A DNA stretch of 64,000 bases from an uncultured Paracoccaceae bacterium (GCA_947503925.1 CANNFQ010000010.1:62001-126000); one strand, 5' to 3'. Counted from the first letter of the stretch, positions 27,918-37,728 are shown. Numbers and translations: made by a program. Notes: generated by a model from the letters alone, not told the origin.

Positions 27918-29425
27918 TATGACGCCTCCCTTGTCTCTGCGTGGCCAGTCGCCAGAACCATGATCCGTTCCTGTGTGGCCTCGTCGGCCGAAAGCAGGCC
28001 CATCTGCTGCCCTTCGCGCATCACCAGAATGCGGTCGCCAAGGGCCAGCACCTCTGGCAGGTCGGACGAAATCACGATGGCCGCCCCACCGGCTGCTGTG
28101 AATTCCCGGATCAGGTCATGCACTTCGGCTTTTGCGCCCACATCGATCCCCCGCGTCGGTTCGTCAAAGATCAGTATCTCGGGGTTCATGTTCAGCCATT
28201 TGGCGAGCATCACCTTTTGCTGGTTGCCGCCCGATAGTGTCCCAACCGGAATTTCGACATCCGGCGTGCGGATATTCAGCCGGGTCCGGTAGTTCTCTGC
28301 CACCTCACGTTCGGCATCCTGATTGAGGATGCCCCATCGGTTCAGAAAGCCGCCCAGTGTGGCCACGCTGATATTGGCCCGGATCGGCATCGGCATCGCC
28401 AGCCCAAGCTTGCGCCGGTCTTCGGATACATAGGCGATCCCGGCATCCATCGCCTGACGCGGATGTGTGATCTGATGATCCTGTCCAAACACGCGAATGG
28501 TTCCTGACGTCGCTGGTTCCACCCCAAAGATCGACAACGCAACATCAGTGCGCCGCGCCCCGACAAGGCCCGCCATGCAGATCACCTCGCCCCGGTGCAA
28601 AGTGAAATCGATATCTTCGAAAACACCCGACAGGGTCAGTTTTTCGATCTGTAGCGCGACTGTGTTTTGTGCGGTGCTGGGCGCCTTGTTGAGGTAATTG
28701 CCGACATCGCGTCCGACCATTTCGGCGATCATGCCATCAGGCGTGACCTCTGCGATGTCCCGCGTTGAGATATGGCCGCCGTCCCGGATCACGGTCACGC
28801 GGTCGGCAATCTCAAAAATCTCTTCCAGACGGTGAGAGATATAGACAACGGCGACGCCTTCGGCGGCCAGTGACCGCGCGATCCCGCGCAGCCGCGTGGC
28901 CTCATGCGCGGAAAGCGATGCGGTGGGTTCATCCATGATCAGGACCCGCACATCTTCTGACAGCGCGCGCGCTATCTCGACGGCCTGCTGTTCGGCCAAG
29001 GTCAGGCCGCTGGCGACCTGATCCACATCCATCTCCATCCCAATCCGCGATATCAATTCCCGTGCCTTGCATGCCTGTCGGCCGGGGCGCCGCAACAGAC
29101 CTTCTGATCGCGCGCTGATAAAGATGTTTTCAGTCACGTCCAGATCCGGAAAGACCATAGGTTCCTGATAGATGGCCGCCACGCCCATATCACGCGCCGC
29201 CTGCGGGCCTTGAATTCTCGTTACTGTTCCATCGACATAGATCTCGCCCGCACTTGGTTGATAAATTCCGGTCATGATCTTGATCATGGTTGATTTACCC
29301 GCGCCATTTTCGCCCACAAGGGCGTGAACCTCGCCCGGGTGCAGATCAAGCGACAGGTCGGACAGCGCATGGGTCATCCCAAAGGATTTGGACATGCCAC
29401 GCAACTGCATGATTGGCTGGGACAT
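27917..29425 (-). CDS. Sugar ABC transporter ATP-binding protein (tandem domains)
   Basis: The 502-residue ATPase contains two fused ABC domains. Domain one has the Walker [10 protein letters not shown], a degenerate signature [15 protein letters not shown] and the Walker [12 protein letters not shown]. Domain two has the usual degenerate P-loop region ([11 protein letters not shown]), the signature LSGGNQQK and [14 protein letters not shown]. This is the RbsA/RhaT type. I chose the ATG at 29425 (MSQPIMQL). It lies 66 bases after the binding-protein gene. Confidence 0.92.
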   Translation of the reverse strand: MSQPIMQLRGMSKSFGMTHALSDLSLDLHPGEVHALVGENGAGKSTMIKIMTGIYQPSAGEIYVDGTVTRIQGPQAARDMGVAAIYQEPMVFPDLDVTENIFISARSEGLLRRPGRQACKARELISRIGMEMDVDQVASGLTLAEQQAVEIARALSEDVRVLIMDEPTASLSAHEATRLRGIARSLAAEGVAVVYISHRLEEIFEIADRVTVIRDGGHISTRDIAEVTPDGMIAEMVGRDVGNYLNKAPSTAQNTVALQIEKLTLSGVFEDIDFTLHRGEVICMAGLVGARRTDVALSIFGVEPATSGTIRVFGQDHQITHPRQAMDAGIAYVSEDRRKLGLAMPMPIRANISVATLGGFLNRWGILNQDAEREVAENYRTRLNIRTPDVEIPVGTLSGGNQQKVMLAKWLNMNPEILIFDEPTRGIDVGAKAEVHDLIREFTAAGGAAIVISSDLPEVLALGDRILVMREGQQMGLLSADEATQERIMVLATGHAETREAS

Positions 29426-29491
29426 TTCGATCTCCGGTACAGTCCGCAACGGCTGGGACGTCGCCGCCGCAGACCGGTAGTGCCGCGTGCC

Positions 29492-30529
29492 TTACTGGGC
29501 GGCAGCCTCTACATTATCGCTTGTGTAGACGGTGAATGGCCCCATCAGGATGCGTTTGGAACCTGGCCGACCGGGGTCTTCCTCGATCGTGAAATCACCC
29601 ATCCGGCCGGCGCTGAAGCTTTCACCGATATCACCGTTCAACTGCCTGGTCGCCAGACCATAGGCAGTGAAATAGGTCAGATATCCCAGATCGCGGAAAT
29701 CCCACAGGGCGAATTCAGGCGCGCAACCATTCATGGTGTAGGACACCATTTCAGACGGCAGTCCCAACCCGGAGATTTTCACCTGATCGCACAACCCTTC
29801 GTCCTGCATCGCCTTGGCAGATGCCTGAATGCCGACAGTCGTTGGTGACATGATCACCCCAAGGTCAGGATATTGATCAACCAGCGACAAGGCGCGGTTA
29901 TAGCTAACCTCTGCCTGATCATCGCCATAGACGATATCAACCAGTTCAATATTGGCGTATTTGTCGCCCTTCAAGGCCTCTTGCATGGATGCGATCCATG
30001 CGTTCTGGTTGGCCGCGTCAGGTGTGGCCGACAGCACCGCCATCTGCCCTTCGCCATCAAGGATCGAATGCGCCATGTCGGCCATCACCGTCCCGATGGA
30101 ACCGAAATCCACCTGCGCGACAAAGACGTCCTCGCCCTCTCCGCCCGGAATGGGGCTGTCCCATGTCACGACGCGTGTTCCCGCCTCTTGCGCGGCCATG
30201 GCCGATGGGGCAATCTGGTCGCCTGCGTTATTGGACAACATCACCGCGCCCTGCCCTTGGGTTGCAGCGGTTGTCATGATCTCGATTTGACCGGCGACAG
30301 AGTTTTCCGGCGTTGGCCCGACAAACAATAACTCGCCCGTATTGCCCAGCTCTGCATGGGCTTCCTGCGCGCCTTCATTCGCCTGATCAAAGACCAGAAT
30401 GCCCAGGAATTTAGGCAACAGGACCATGTCGACATCCTGACCGCCTTCCAATGCGGTTTGTGCCTGAGCGAGGCTTGCCCCGCTCATCATTAATGCGGCC
30501 AGAAGGCCAAGTGATTTTGCTGATTTCAT
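29492..30529 (-). CDS. rhaS: Rhamnose-type ABC transporter substrate-binding protein
   Basis: The 345-residue periplasmic protein has a signal peptide (about residues 1-23, SLAQAQ cut site) and the Peripla_BP_4 fold. The segments [53 protein letters not shown] and [10 protein letters not shown] are those of RhaS-type rhamnose-binding proteins. The ligand should be L-rhamnose or a related sugar, but the missing rhamnose kinase and isomerase leave room for another one. Confidence 0.85.
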   Translation of the reverse strand: MKSAKSLGLLAALMMSGASLAQAQTALEGGQDVDMVLLPKFLGILVFDQANEGAQEAHAELGNTGELLFVGPTPENSVAGQIEIMTTAATQGQGAVMLSNNAGDQIAPSAMAAQEAGTRVVTWDSPIPGGEGEDVFVAQVDFGSIGTVMADMAHSILDGEGQMAVLSATPDAANQNAWIASMQEALKGDKYANIELVDIVYGDDQAEVSYNRALSLVDQYPDLGVIMSPTTVGIQASAKAMQDEGLCDQVKISGLGLPSEMVSYTMNGCAPEFALWDFRDLGYLTYFTAYGLATRQLNGDIGESFSAGRMGDFTIEEDPGRPGSKRILMGPFTVYTSDNVEAAAQ

Positions 30530-30571
30530 CGTTTTCTCCTCCTAAAAACTTTGCTGGTGTTGTTGGGACCC

Positions 30572-31534
30572 CTAATGATCCGGGACCGGCTTGCGCGGGG
30601 GGGCACCCCGCAAGGCGCGGGCCAGATCATCGGCGACCAGCCCTTGCAATCGGCCAATCGCAGTTTCCGAATACCAGGCTGCGTGGGGCGACAGCAGGCA
30701 GTTTGGGGCGTTCCGCAATAGCGATCCCGCTGGCAGCGGTTCGGTGTGAAACACATCCAGTGCCGCCCCGCCGATCACGCCAGCGACCAGGGCGCTGGCA
30801 AGGTCATCCTCATTAATCAACTGCCCCCGGGCCGAGTTGACGATCATCGCGTGCGGCTGCATCTGTGCGAAGCGCGCGGCGTTGAAAAAGCCTGATGTTG
30901 CTGGCGTGCTGGGTGCATGCAGCGAAATCAGGTCGGCCTGCGACAGCAATGCATCTGCGCTGACAAGCGTGACACCCGCTGCTTGCGCCTGTTCAACCGT
31001 CACGCCGGGATCGGACGCAATGAACCGGAAGCCGAACCCATCCAACCGCCGCCTGACGGCAGAGCCGATTTGCCCCATCCCGAAAAACCCGATGGTTGTA
31101 TCGTTAAACGGCTTCATCGGCATGCAGATCTTCACGGCGGCCCATTCGCCCCTGCGCACGGATGCGTCCAGTGGGGCAAGTTTGCGCAGCAATGTCAGGA
31201 TGGTCGCGGATGTATGATCGGCCACCTCATCAGCACAGTAATCAGGCACATAGCCAACCTTCAGCTTGGCCTGCGCTGCTGCCGTCAGATCGATATTGTC
31301 ATAACCCACGCCATAGCGGATCACGGTCGCGCCCGGTCTGATTGCCGCTGCCGCCTTGGGCCCAAAACGCGCAAATTGCACGGCTACCGCGTCGGCATCC
31401 GCGACGGCTGCTGCGACCTCTTCATCAATTTTGCATTGATGCGCGGAAAAGGCTGCACCTGCGGCAACCGCCGCCGCTTCCTCTGCCGCGAGCGAAGGGA
31501 ATGTGTAATCGGTGACGACGACTTTCTGTGTCAT
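30572..31534 (-). CDS. D-isomer-specific 2-hydroxyacid dehydrogenase (CtBP-like)
   Basis: The 320-residue NAD-dependent enzyme has the nucleotide loop GFFGMGQIGSAV, the catalytic Arg in VNSARGQLI, and the His in LLSPHAAWYS. CADEVADHTSATILTLLRK is typical of the CtBP-like branch. Probable catalytic residues are Arg, Glu (HTEPLP) and His. In this setting it may reduce or oxidise a 2-keto/2-hydroxy sugar acid. It overlaps the ADC-like gene upstream as ATGA and is 42 bases before the binding-protein gene. Confidence 0.86.
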   Translation of the reverse strand: MTQKVVVTDYTFPSLAAEEAAAVAAGAAFSAHQCKIDEEVAAAVADADAVAVQFARFGPKAAAAIRPGATVIRYGVGYDNIDLTAAAQAKLKVGYVPDYCADEVADHTSATILTLLRKLAPLDASVRRGEWAAVKICMPMKPFNDTTIGFFGMGQIGSAVRRRLDGFGFRFIASDPGVTVEQAQAAGVTLVSADALLSQADLISLHAPSTPATSGFFNAARFAQMQPHAMIVNSARGQLINEDDLASALVAGVIGGAALDVFHTEPLPAGSLLRNAPNCLLSPHAAWYSETAIGRLQGLVADDLARALRGAPPRKPVPDH

Positions 31535-32310
31535 GGACTTCCCTCCAGGTAATCATGGATGACTTCACCGGCGACGAGCGTGAAATCCGCCCGCCAAAAG
31601 GTCGCCTCCAACGGTTCAAGCACCGGCAGACGAAAGACGGGCAGTTGGGCATTGGGCCGTAGTTCGACAGTTGCGGGGCCAATCCATGCCTCATGAACGT
31701 CCAACTCTGTCAGCTTCCGGCTGGTCAGTTGTCGGATAGCGGGCCGCCCATCGATATGATCGATGGCCTTGAGGTTGATATTGGTCGCGAAATCAAAATG
31801 CGGCTTAAGGTCATCGGCATCGACTTTGCGTTGCTTGTAGGGTGTCGTGGCGGTGATCACGTCGATCCCGTTGCGTGCGACCCCGCCGACGATCAGATCA
31901 CCTCGAAAATTCAGGCTTGGTTCGCCGAATTTCTTGGGCTGGCCATGGGTTTCACGCCCGTGGGCCACGCCGATGTCAGATGACAACACCAGATATGGTG
32001 AGTAGGCCCCAACCCGATCGCCCAGCCGCGCCCCGAACATCAAATTCGCTTCGCAATATGGTCCGATCCAGTCGGTGTCGTTCATCTTGTAGATATGCAC
32101 GCAAGCAACATCACCCACCGGTTCCAGCGGTGGTGGCAGCAAGAATGCCATCGCGTCTGGATCCGTCCGCCAATAGGCCGTCAGGATTTCAGCATTGCGG
32201 AACGCGAACGGGAACGGTGGCACCATCGGCGCATCCCAGGGCGTGGAAAACCCACCTTGCCGGATGTCATCTTCGCTGGGTTTTTCGATGCCAAAGCGTC
32301 TGACGCCCAT
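31531..32310 (-). CDS. Acetoacetate decarboxylase-superfamily protein
   Basis: The 259-residue protein has the ADC core GPYCEANLMF (Glu87) and THGQPKKFGEP with the lysine pair Lys126/Lys127, one of which would form the Schiff base with a keto acid. Members of this superfamily are decarboxylases or aldolase/dehydratase-type enzymes acting on pyruvate adducts. Here it is the first gene of the sugar operon. A role in cleaving or decarboxylating a keto sugar acid is my inference. Confidence 0.8.
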   Translation of the reverse strand: MGVRRFGIEKPSEDDIRQGGFSTPWDAPMVPPFPFAFRNAEILTAYWRTDPDAMAFLLPPPLEPVGDVACVHIYKMNDTDWIGPYCEANLMFGARLGDRVGAYSPYLVLSSDIGVAHGRETHGQPKKFGEPSLNFRGDLIVGGVARNGIDVITATTPYKQRKVDADDLKPHFDFATNINLKAIDHIDGRPAIRQLTSRKLTELDVHEAWIGPATVELRPNAQLPVFRLPVLEPLEATFWRADFTLVAGEVIHDYLEGSP

Positions 32311-32418
32311 TCCCGCAAATCCCCCGTTTTGACAAAAAGGCGCTGGTTGTCGCCTGCCCTTTCACCATCTCCCTCGTGCCCTCGCAGATTGGCTTTGACA
32401 GATCGGCAAGGTCACATT

Positions 32419-32442
32419 ACCAATTAATTGGTCATACCAATT
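32419..32442. promoter_or_regulatory. FadR-type palindromic operator in the divergent promoter
   Basis: AATTGGTCATACCAATT (32426-32442) has two perfect 7-bp arms around CAT and fits the FadR-subfamily consensus TNGTNNNACNA. It shares its left arm with a second palindrome ACCAATTAATTGGT (32419-32432). The site lies 30 bases before the SDR start and about 110 bases before the ADC-like gene, so one regulator could control both directions. Confidence 0.7.
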
Positions 32443-32471
32443 TACATGAGTCAAGAAGGAATTCCTATCCC

Positions 32472-33254
32472 ATGTTCGACCTTTCGCCGATCAACCTGCC
32501 TGACCTATCCGGTAAAACCATCCTTGTGACAGGGGCCGGTCGCGGGATTGGCGCGACCCTTGCCGGGCTGCTGGCAAGCAAGGGCGCGCGTGTCTATGCA
32601 GGGATTTTCGGGCACCCTGACCCGGTGACGGCCGTCCATCTGGATGGTTGCACCAAGGTCGATCTGGATGTGACTGATGCAGGCTCTGTCACCTCTGTCA
32701 TCACCCAGATCAAGGCCGAGACGGGGGCGTTGGATGCGTTGGTAAATAATGCCGGGGCGATCACTCCGATTGGCCATGTTGACACCTTACCCACCGAATC
32801 CCTGCGTGGCGCGTATGAGGTCAATGCGCTTGGGCTGCACCGTATGTCCTGCGCCGCTTTGCCCTTGCTGCGGGCCTCCAAGGGGGTTGTGGTAAATGCG
32901 GGCACGGGAGCCGCCACGACCCCGATGGAAGGCTGGGCTGCCTATTGCAATTCAAAGGCAGCCGCCAGAATGATGACCCTGATGTTCGCCAAAGACCTTG
33001 AAACCAGCGGCGTACAGTTCTTTTTCATCGGCATCCCCCCCACAGATACCGAGATGCAGGCCGAAATTCGCACTGCGGGGCTGAACCCGATTAGCAAGAT
33101 CGAACAGGACGATCTGGTGAAGCCCGAAGTCCCCGCCAGCGTCATGGCGTGGCTTTGCAGCGCGCCCGCGCGTAATCTGGATGAGGTCATATTGGACGTG
33201 CGCGACGATTTCTTTCGCGCAATGATGGCTGATACGGTGCAAGCGAGGGAGTGA
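32472..33254 (+). CDS. Short-chain dehydrogenase/reductase
   Basis: The 260-residue SDR has the cofactor motif TGAGRGIG, the NNAG motif (LVNNAGA) and a catalytic region in which the usual YxxxK appears as AYCNSKAAA with Tyr and Lys at the right distance. The conserved Ser is replaced by Gly/Thr in NAGTGAA, which is unusual but not rare. Such enzymes oxidise deoxy-sugars or sugar acids. The ATG at 32472 follows AGAAGGA. It is the first gene of the plus-strand operon, 3 bases before the dehydratase gene. Confidence 0.85.
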   Translation: MFDLSPINLPDLSGKTILVTGAGRGIGATLAGLLASKGARVYAGIFGHPDPVTAVHLDGCTKVDLDVTDAGSVTSVITQIKAETGALDALVNNAGAITPIGHVDTLPTESLRGAYEVNALGLHRMSCAALPLLRASKGVVVNAGTGAATTPMEGWAAYCNSKAAARMMTLMFAKDLETSGVQFFFIGIPPTDTEMQAEIRTAGLNPISKIEQDDLVKPEVPASVMAWLCSAPARNLDEVILDVRDDFFRAMMADTVQARE

Positions 33255-33257
33255 TCA

Positions 33258-34388
33258 GTGATGAAAGTCCAAACCGTCGAGGCGATCCCGGTATCCTATC
33301 AGGAACCGACGGATCACAACCGTTTTCGGTCTGTCTGTCTGGTCAAGATTACTGATAGCGATGGCCGCGTTGGATGGGGTGAGGCTTGTGCCTACTTCCC
33401 CGAAGCCACCCTAGCGGTGACAAAGATCATCGAAGGCCTCGCCCCGATTGTCATCGGCCAGCACCCCCTGCATGTCGAAGCCATCTGGCTGAAACTGAAG
33501 GAACATAGCTGGTGGTATGGCACCGGTGCAGGCATCGCGTCGCTGGCCATCTCTGGAATCGACATCGCCCTATGGGATCTGAAAGGCAAGGCCTTGCAGA
33601 CCAGTGTGCTTGATCTTTTGGGTGGTCCGGTGCGGGATCGTTTACCCGCGATTGCCAGCTTGCACGGCACCAAAAGCAGCATTGACGCGATGGCCGAAGA
33701 TATCGCCGCCCATACCGATACAGGGCTGCACGGGGCCAAGGTTGGTTTCGGTAAAGCTGGTGATGCCGATCTTGGCTTTGATGAGGCCCGCGATCTGGAG
33801 TTCGTCGACAAGGTGCAGGCCGCCATGGGGCCCGGCAAGGATTTGATGATCGATCTGGGGGTCAAGAATTTCTGGGACATTCCGACTGCCATTCGGCGCG
33901 CCCGGGCGTTTGAAGAACGCGGCGTTGCCTGGCTGGAAGAACCCTTGGGCCATGACGACCCTGAAGGCTATGCCGCCTTGCGCGCCGCATCAGGCATAAG
34001 CATTGCCTATGGTGAAAGGGAATGGAACGCCCGTGGGGTGGAAAAGATCGTTCAGACAGGCACGGTAGATGTTATTGGTCTGGATCCGGGGCGGGTTGAG
34101 GGGATCACCGGTTTCCGCAAGGCTGCCGATATTTGCGCCCTGAACCGGCGGCAGGCCAATGCGCATAACTTCTCGACCGCGATTGTGGGGGCCGCCAGTC
34201 AGGCGCTGAGCTTTGCCTGCCCGGCCTGTTATCTCCTTGAGCTACAACCGGATTATGGCCCGGCCCAGCGCGACCTTGTCGACCGCCCCATCTGGCATGT
34301 CGATGGTTATGTGGACATACCGGACGGGCCCGGGCTGGGGATCGCAGTTAACGAGGATCTTGTGGAATCGGCACGGATGGACCGGTAA
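33258..34388 (+). CDS. Enolase-superfamily sugar-acid dehydratase (MR subgroup)
   Basis: The 376-residue protein has the mandelate racemase/muconate lactonising enzyme fold. Lysines 161 and 166 lie on strand two, and Asp199, Glu227 and Glu253 fit the metal ligands. Asp276 and His303 are 27 residues apart, like the Asp270/His297 dyad of mandelate racemase. This points to an acid-sugar dehydratase that makes a 2-keto-3-deoxy acid. The exact substrate (for example rhamnonate or fuconate) cannot be read from the sequence. Confidence 0.82.
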   Translation: MMKVQTVEAIPVSYQEPTDHNRFRSVCLVKITDSDGRVGWGEACAYFPEATLAVTKIIEGLAPIVIGQHPLHVEAIWLKLKEHSWWYGTGAGIASLAISGIDIALWDLKGKALQTSVLDLLGGPVRDRLPAIASLHGTKSSIDAMAEDIAAHTDTGLHGAKVGFGKAGDADLGFDEARDLEFVDKVQAAMGPGKDLMIDLGVKNFWDIPTAIRRARAFEERGVAWLEEPLGHDDPEGYAALRAASGISIAYGEREWNARGVEKIVQTGTVDVIGLDPGRVEGITGFRKAADICALNRRQANAHNFSTAIVGAASQALSFACPACYLLELQPDYGPAQRDLVDRPIWHVDGYVDIPDGPGLGIAVNEDLVESARMDR

Positions 34389-34459
34389 TCGCTATCCTGG
34401 ACGGGGCGTTCAATACCCATGCCCTGTAGTTGGAAGCGTCATCATTGCCGTATTTGGCG

Positions 34460-34474
34460 TTGCATATTATGCAA
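34460..34474. promoter_or_regulatory. Palindrome before the second GntR gene
   Basis: TTGCATATTATGCAA is a perfect 15-bp palindrome located 20 bases before the start of the GntR gene. Its position suggests that this regulator controls its own promoter and the M24 gene behind it. Confidence 0.55.
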
Positions 34475-34494
34475 ACTTTATACAGTCTGACGCC

Positions 34495-35229
34495 ATGGAA
34501 CAATCCGCGACAGAACCCGTTGAATCTAGCGCCGCAGTTCCGCGAAAAAGACGCGGCGCGCTGATGGTTTATGAAAAGATGCGGGAGGATATCCAGTGGA
34601 TGCGGCTCGCTCCGAGTTCCGCACTGGATGAGGTCGCTCTTGCGCAAACCTATGAGGTATCGCGCACGCCGATCCGCGAGGCGTTGCTACTCTTGGCGAA
34701 TGAGGGCTTCGTGCAATTCTTGCAAAACCGCACCAGCATCGTCGCCCCCTTGTCTTTGCATAATCATGCAGCGTTTCTTGACACGTTTATCCTGCTTTCG
34801 CGCGGGTTGGCACGCGCTGCCGCATCGTGTGGGACGATCACGCCAGCCATGCTTGATCCATTCTTGCGACGGTTCGCGACCGCGATCACGGCCGGGGCGT
34901 TCGAGGAGGCCTTTCGCGCCCAGCTTAACCTTCATCGCTGCATCGCGGGCAACGCACAGAACCGCTTTCTCGCGAAGTATTTTCTGGAGGCGCAGGATGC
35001 CTCAGTCCGGATCAAGCTGCTTTATTACTTCCCTCATGTCACCGGCGCCGATCGTGAAGAGGCAATCCGCAGCCTGTCTGCTGTTGTGGATGCAATGGTC
35101 GCAGGTGACCCCGAAAAAGCCGACACAGCCGTGCGCGATGCCATCCTCTTTGAGGCGCGCGTCATTCAAGCGGGGCTGCACCCGCGTTACGGACATCAAA
35201 TGAACCTTGGTACAGGAGCCGCATTATGA
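34495..35229 (+). CDS. GntR-family regulator (FCD type), second copy
   Basis: The 244-residue regulator has a winged helix (LDEVALAQTYEVSRTPIREALLLLANEGFV) and an all-helical FCD domain. Acidic and histidine residues in QLNLHRCIAGN may bind a ligand metal. I chose the ATG at 34495; the open frame upstream copies the end of the dehydratase gene. The stop overlaps the M24 gene start as ATGA. Confidence 0.85.
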   Translation: MEQSATEPVESSAAVPRKRRGALMVYEKMREDIQWMRLAPSSALDEVALAQTYEVSRTPIREALLLLANEGFVQFLQNRTSIVAPLSLHNHAAFLDTFILLSRGLARAAASCGTITPAMLDPFLRRFATAITAGAFEEAFRAQLNLHRCIAGNAQNRFLAKYFLEAQDASVRIKLLYYFPHVTGADREEAIRSLSAVVDAMVAGDPEKADTAVRDAILFEARVIQAGLHPRYGHQMNLGTGAAL

Positions 35230-36329
35230 CTATATTCGAAACCCGGCGCGCCCACGCAATCGCCCTGATGCAACAGGCCAATCTGGGCGCCCTGGCCTTT
35301 GTACCCGGTCCAAATTTTGCGTATCTGACGGGGGTGACACTGCATCTGATGGAACGCCCCACCCTTTACATCATCGCTGCAGACGGTGCCGAACATGCGC
35401 TGATGCCAAATCTGGAGCATCAAAAATGGCAGACGGACATGCCCCATGCCGCAACGGTTTATTGGGATGATCTGGATGGGCCGGGTGAAGGTTTTTCGAA
35501 GCTTGCGGATCAACTTGGGTTGGACAACCCGCTTGGGGTTGAGGGTCTACGGATGCGCGCGGCAGAATATCGCGCGCTGTCGGGTCTATTGGGATCCGAT
35601 GCCCTGACTGATGCTGATGGCGTGTTGGCCGAGTTGCGCCTGATCAAGGATGCCGCCGAGATCGCCGATCTGCGTCGCGCCATTGCGATTAGCGAAACAG
35701 CCTTGGGCGAAACCTATGATGCCGGGATCGGCGGACAGACCGAAAGGCAGATTGCAGCCCGCCTGAAGACCGCCATGCTAGCCCATGGGGCCACCGGTTT
35801 TTCCTTTGAAGCTATCGTTTTGGGCGGCGGCGCCAGCGCCAACCCGCATGGCAATGCATCTGACCGACCCGTTGCCCCCGGTGACCCACTGTTGATCGAT
35901 TTCGGGGCCAGCTATGGCGAAATGCATGCCGATATCACCCGCACGGTGTTTTGCGAGTATGCAAGTGATGAACATGCAGCGATCTATGAGACCGTGCTGG
36001 CGGCCAATCAGCGCGGTCTTGCTGCGGTGCGCCCCGGCACACCTGTTGGTGACGTCGATGATGCAGCCACCGCTGTGTTGGAGACCTCTGCCTTTGCCGA
36101 TCTTGTCCTGCACAAAACCGGCCATGGGTTGGGTCGCGACGTGCATGAGGCGCCACAGGTCGCCCGCCCCAACCGGGATCTGCAACGCAGCGGCATGGTC
36201 TTTACAGTTGAACCCGGTCTTTACCGCCCCGGCGATATCGGCGTCCGGATTGAGGATGACGTCCATGTGACAGAGACAGGCCATGACTGCCTGACCCAGT
36301 TCGACCGCGAGCTTGCGACATATGCTTGA
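35226..36329 (+). CDS. M24-family metallohydrolase (Xaa-Pro peptidase-like)
   Basis: The 367-residue pita-bread enzyme has an N-terminal creatinase-like domain (about 1-140) and a catalytic domain with metal ligands Asp225 (LIDFGAS), Asp236 (ADITRT), His300 (KTGHGLG), Glu329 (VEPGLY) and Glu343 (IEDDV). Family members cleave Xaa-Pro bonds or amides such as creatine and acetyl-ectoine precursors. It is co-transcribed with the GntR gene; whether it belongs to the sugar pathway is unclear. Confidence 0.83.
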   Translation: MTIFETRRAHAIALMQQANLGALAFVPGPNFAYLTGVTLHLMERPTLYIIAADGAEHALMPNLEHQKWQTDMPHAATVYWDDLDGPGEGFSKLADQLGLDNPLGVEGLRMRAAEYRALSGLLGSDALTDADGVLAELRLIKDAAEIADLRRAIAISETALGETYDAGIGGQTERQIAARLKTAMLAHGATGFSFEAIVLGGGASANPHGNASDRPVAPGDPLLIDFGASYGEMHADITRTVFCEYASDEHAAIYETVLAANQRGLAAVRPGTPVGDVDDAATAVLETSAFADLVLHKTGHGLGRDVHEAPQVARPNRDLQRSGMVFTVEPGLYRPGDIGVRIEDDVHVTETGHDCLTQFDRELATYA

Positions 36330-36356
36330 TCAGGTCGCCCCCTTGCGGCGCTGATA

Positions 36357-36995
36357 TTAGGGCATCCAACGCAGGAAATTGCCGATCATGCGCAGCCCGG
36401 CATCCTGGCTTTTCTCCGGATGGAACTGGGTACCGATCATCGTGTCCCGCCCGATGATCGCGGTGACATCGCCACCGTAATCGACATGGGCAAGCCGTTC
36501 TACCGCATCGGTCACATCCATCGCATAGGAATGCACGAAGTAGGCGTGATCGCCAGTGCTGATCCCGGCCAGCACCGGATGTGGGTTGTCGATGACCAGA
36601 TCATTCCAGCCCATATGCGGCACTTTCAACGCCGCATCAGTGGGGCTGATCCGTCTTATGTCCCCCGCCACCCAGTCAAAGCCCGGTGTCGGTTCATATT
36701 CATGGCCTGTCGTGGCCATCATCTGCATGCCAACGCAAATTCCAAAGAATGGGCGCGCACGGGTTGTGACCGCCTCTGTTATCGCCTCTGCCAGGCCAGT
36801 ACGGGCGAACAGCTCTGCCCGGCAATGCGGGAATGCCCCGTCGCCCGGCAGCACGATCCGGTCAGCCCCTGCCACCACATCAGGGTCAGATGTCACGATG
36901 ATGGGGCCAGCGCCAACCTCAACCGCCATGCGTTCAAAGGCTTTCTGTGCCGAATGCAGGTTGCCGCTGTCGTAATCGACCAGTGCCGTTGTCAT
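36357..36995 (-). CDS. hisH: Imidazole glycerol phosphate synthase subunit HisH
   Basis: HisH is the glutaminase subunit that feeds ammonia to HisF in histidine synthesis. The 212-residue class I amidotransferase has the nucleophile Cys87 (FGICVGMQ) and the His192/Glu194 pair (TQFHPEKS). The oxyanion strand is LPGDGAF. It overlaps hisB as ATGA. hisA and hisF are not in the window. Confidence 0.94.
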   Translation of the reverse strand: MTTALVDYDSGNLHSAQKAFERMAVEVGAGPIIVTSDPDVVAGADRIVLPGDGAFPHCRAELFARTGLAEAITEAVTTRARPFFGICVGMQMMATTGHEYEPTPGFDWVAGDIRRISPTDAALKVPHMGWNDLVIDNPHPVLAGISTGDHAYFVHSYAMDVTDAVERLAHVDYGGDVTAIIGRDTMIGTQFHPEKSQDAGLRMIGNFLRWMP

Positions 36996-37579
36996 AGGCT
37001 GCCCTTGGTCGACGGGATCGCATCTGCCTTGCGCGGGTCCTTTTCAACGGCTTCGCGCAGGGCGCGGGCGAAGGATTTGAAAGCGGCTTCCGTGATGTGA
37101 TGCGCATTGAACCCGTGCAACTTGTCGATATGCAGGGTGATGCCGCCATGGGTGCTGAGTGCCTGAAAGAATTCCCGCACCAATTCGGTGTCAAACGTCC
37201 CGATTTTGCCGAAGGGCAGATCCAGATTGCAGATTAGGTAAGGCCGCGCGGACAGGTCCAGCGCACAGCGCAACTGCGCATCGTCCATCGCCAGATGACA
37301 CGACCCATAGCGGCGGATGCCCCGCTTGTCGCCCAACGCCTCTGTCAGGGCTTGGCCCAGCGCAATACCCACATCCTCGACCGTGTGGTGGTCATCGATA
37401 TGCAAATCGCCCTGCGCCCGAATGGTCATGTCGATCAAAGCATGGCGCGACAGCTGGTCCAGCATATGGTCGAAAAACCCGACGCCGGTCTTGTTGTCAT
37501 AGACACCCGTTCCATCCAGATCGATGGTGACAGAGATATCGGTTTCCGCCGTTTTGCGTGTGATCGTCGCTGTCCGCAT
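36992..37579 (-). CDS. hisB: Imidazoleglycerol-phosphate dehydratase HisB
   Basis: HisB removes water from IGP in histidine synthesis. The 195-residue product is the monofunctional dehydratase with the repeated metal-binding motifs [19 protein letters not shown] and [15 protein letters not shown] chose the ATG at 37579 ([10 protein letters not shown]). The upstream region of 150 bases is shared with the divergent receiver-like gene. Confidence 0.94.
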   Translation of the reverse strand: MRTATITRKTAETDISVTIDLDGTGVYDNKTGVGFFDHMLDQLSRHALIDMTIRAQGDLHIDDHHTVEDVGIALGQALTEALGDKRGIRRYGSCHLAMDDAQLRCALDLSARPYLICNLDLPFGKIGTFDTELVREFFQALSTHGGITLHIDKLHGFNAHHITEAAFKSFARALREAVEKDPRKADAIPSTKGSL

Positions 37580-37728
37580 GATGCGCGCCCCTTTTTCTTC
37601 GTCGCGGCTTATAGGCGGAACCGGGTCAGGGGCCAAGCCTCGGCCGGAATTGTTATGGCTTTTCAGCAAAATTTAATCGTTGCGCGCCTAAGGTCGGCCC
37701 AATCGCTGCCAACCATTAGGAGAATCCG

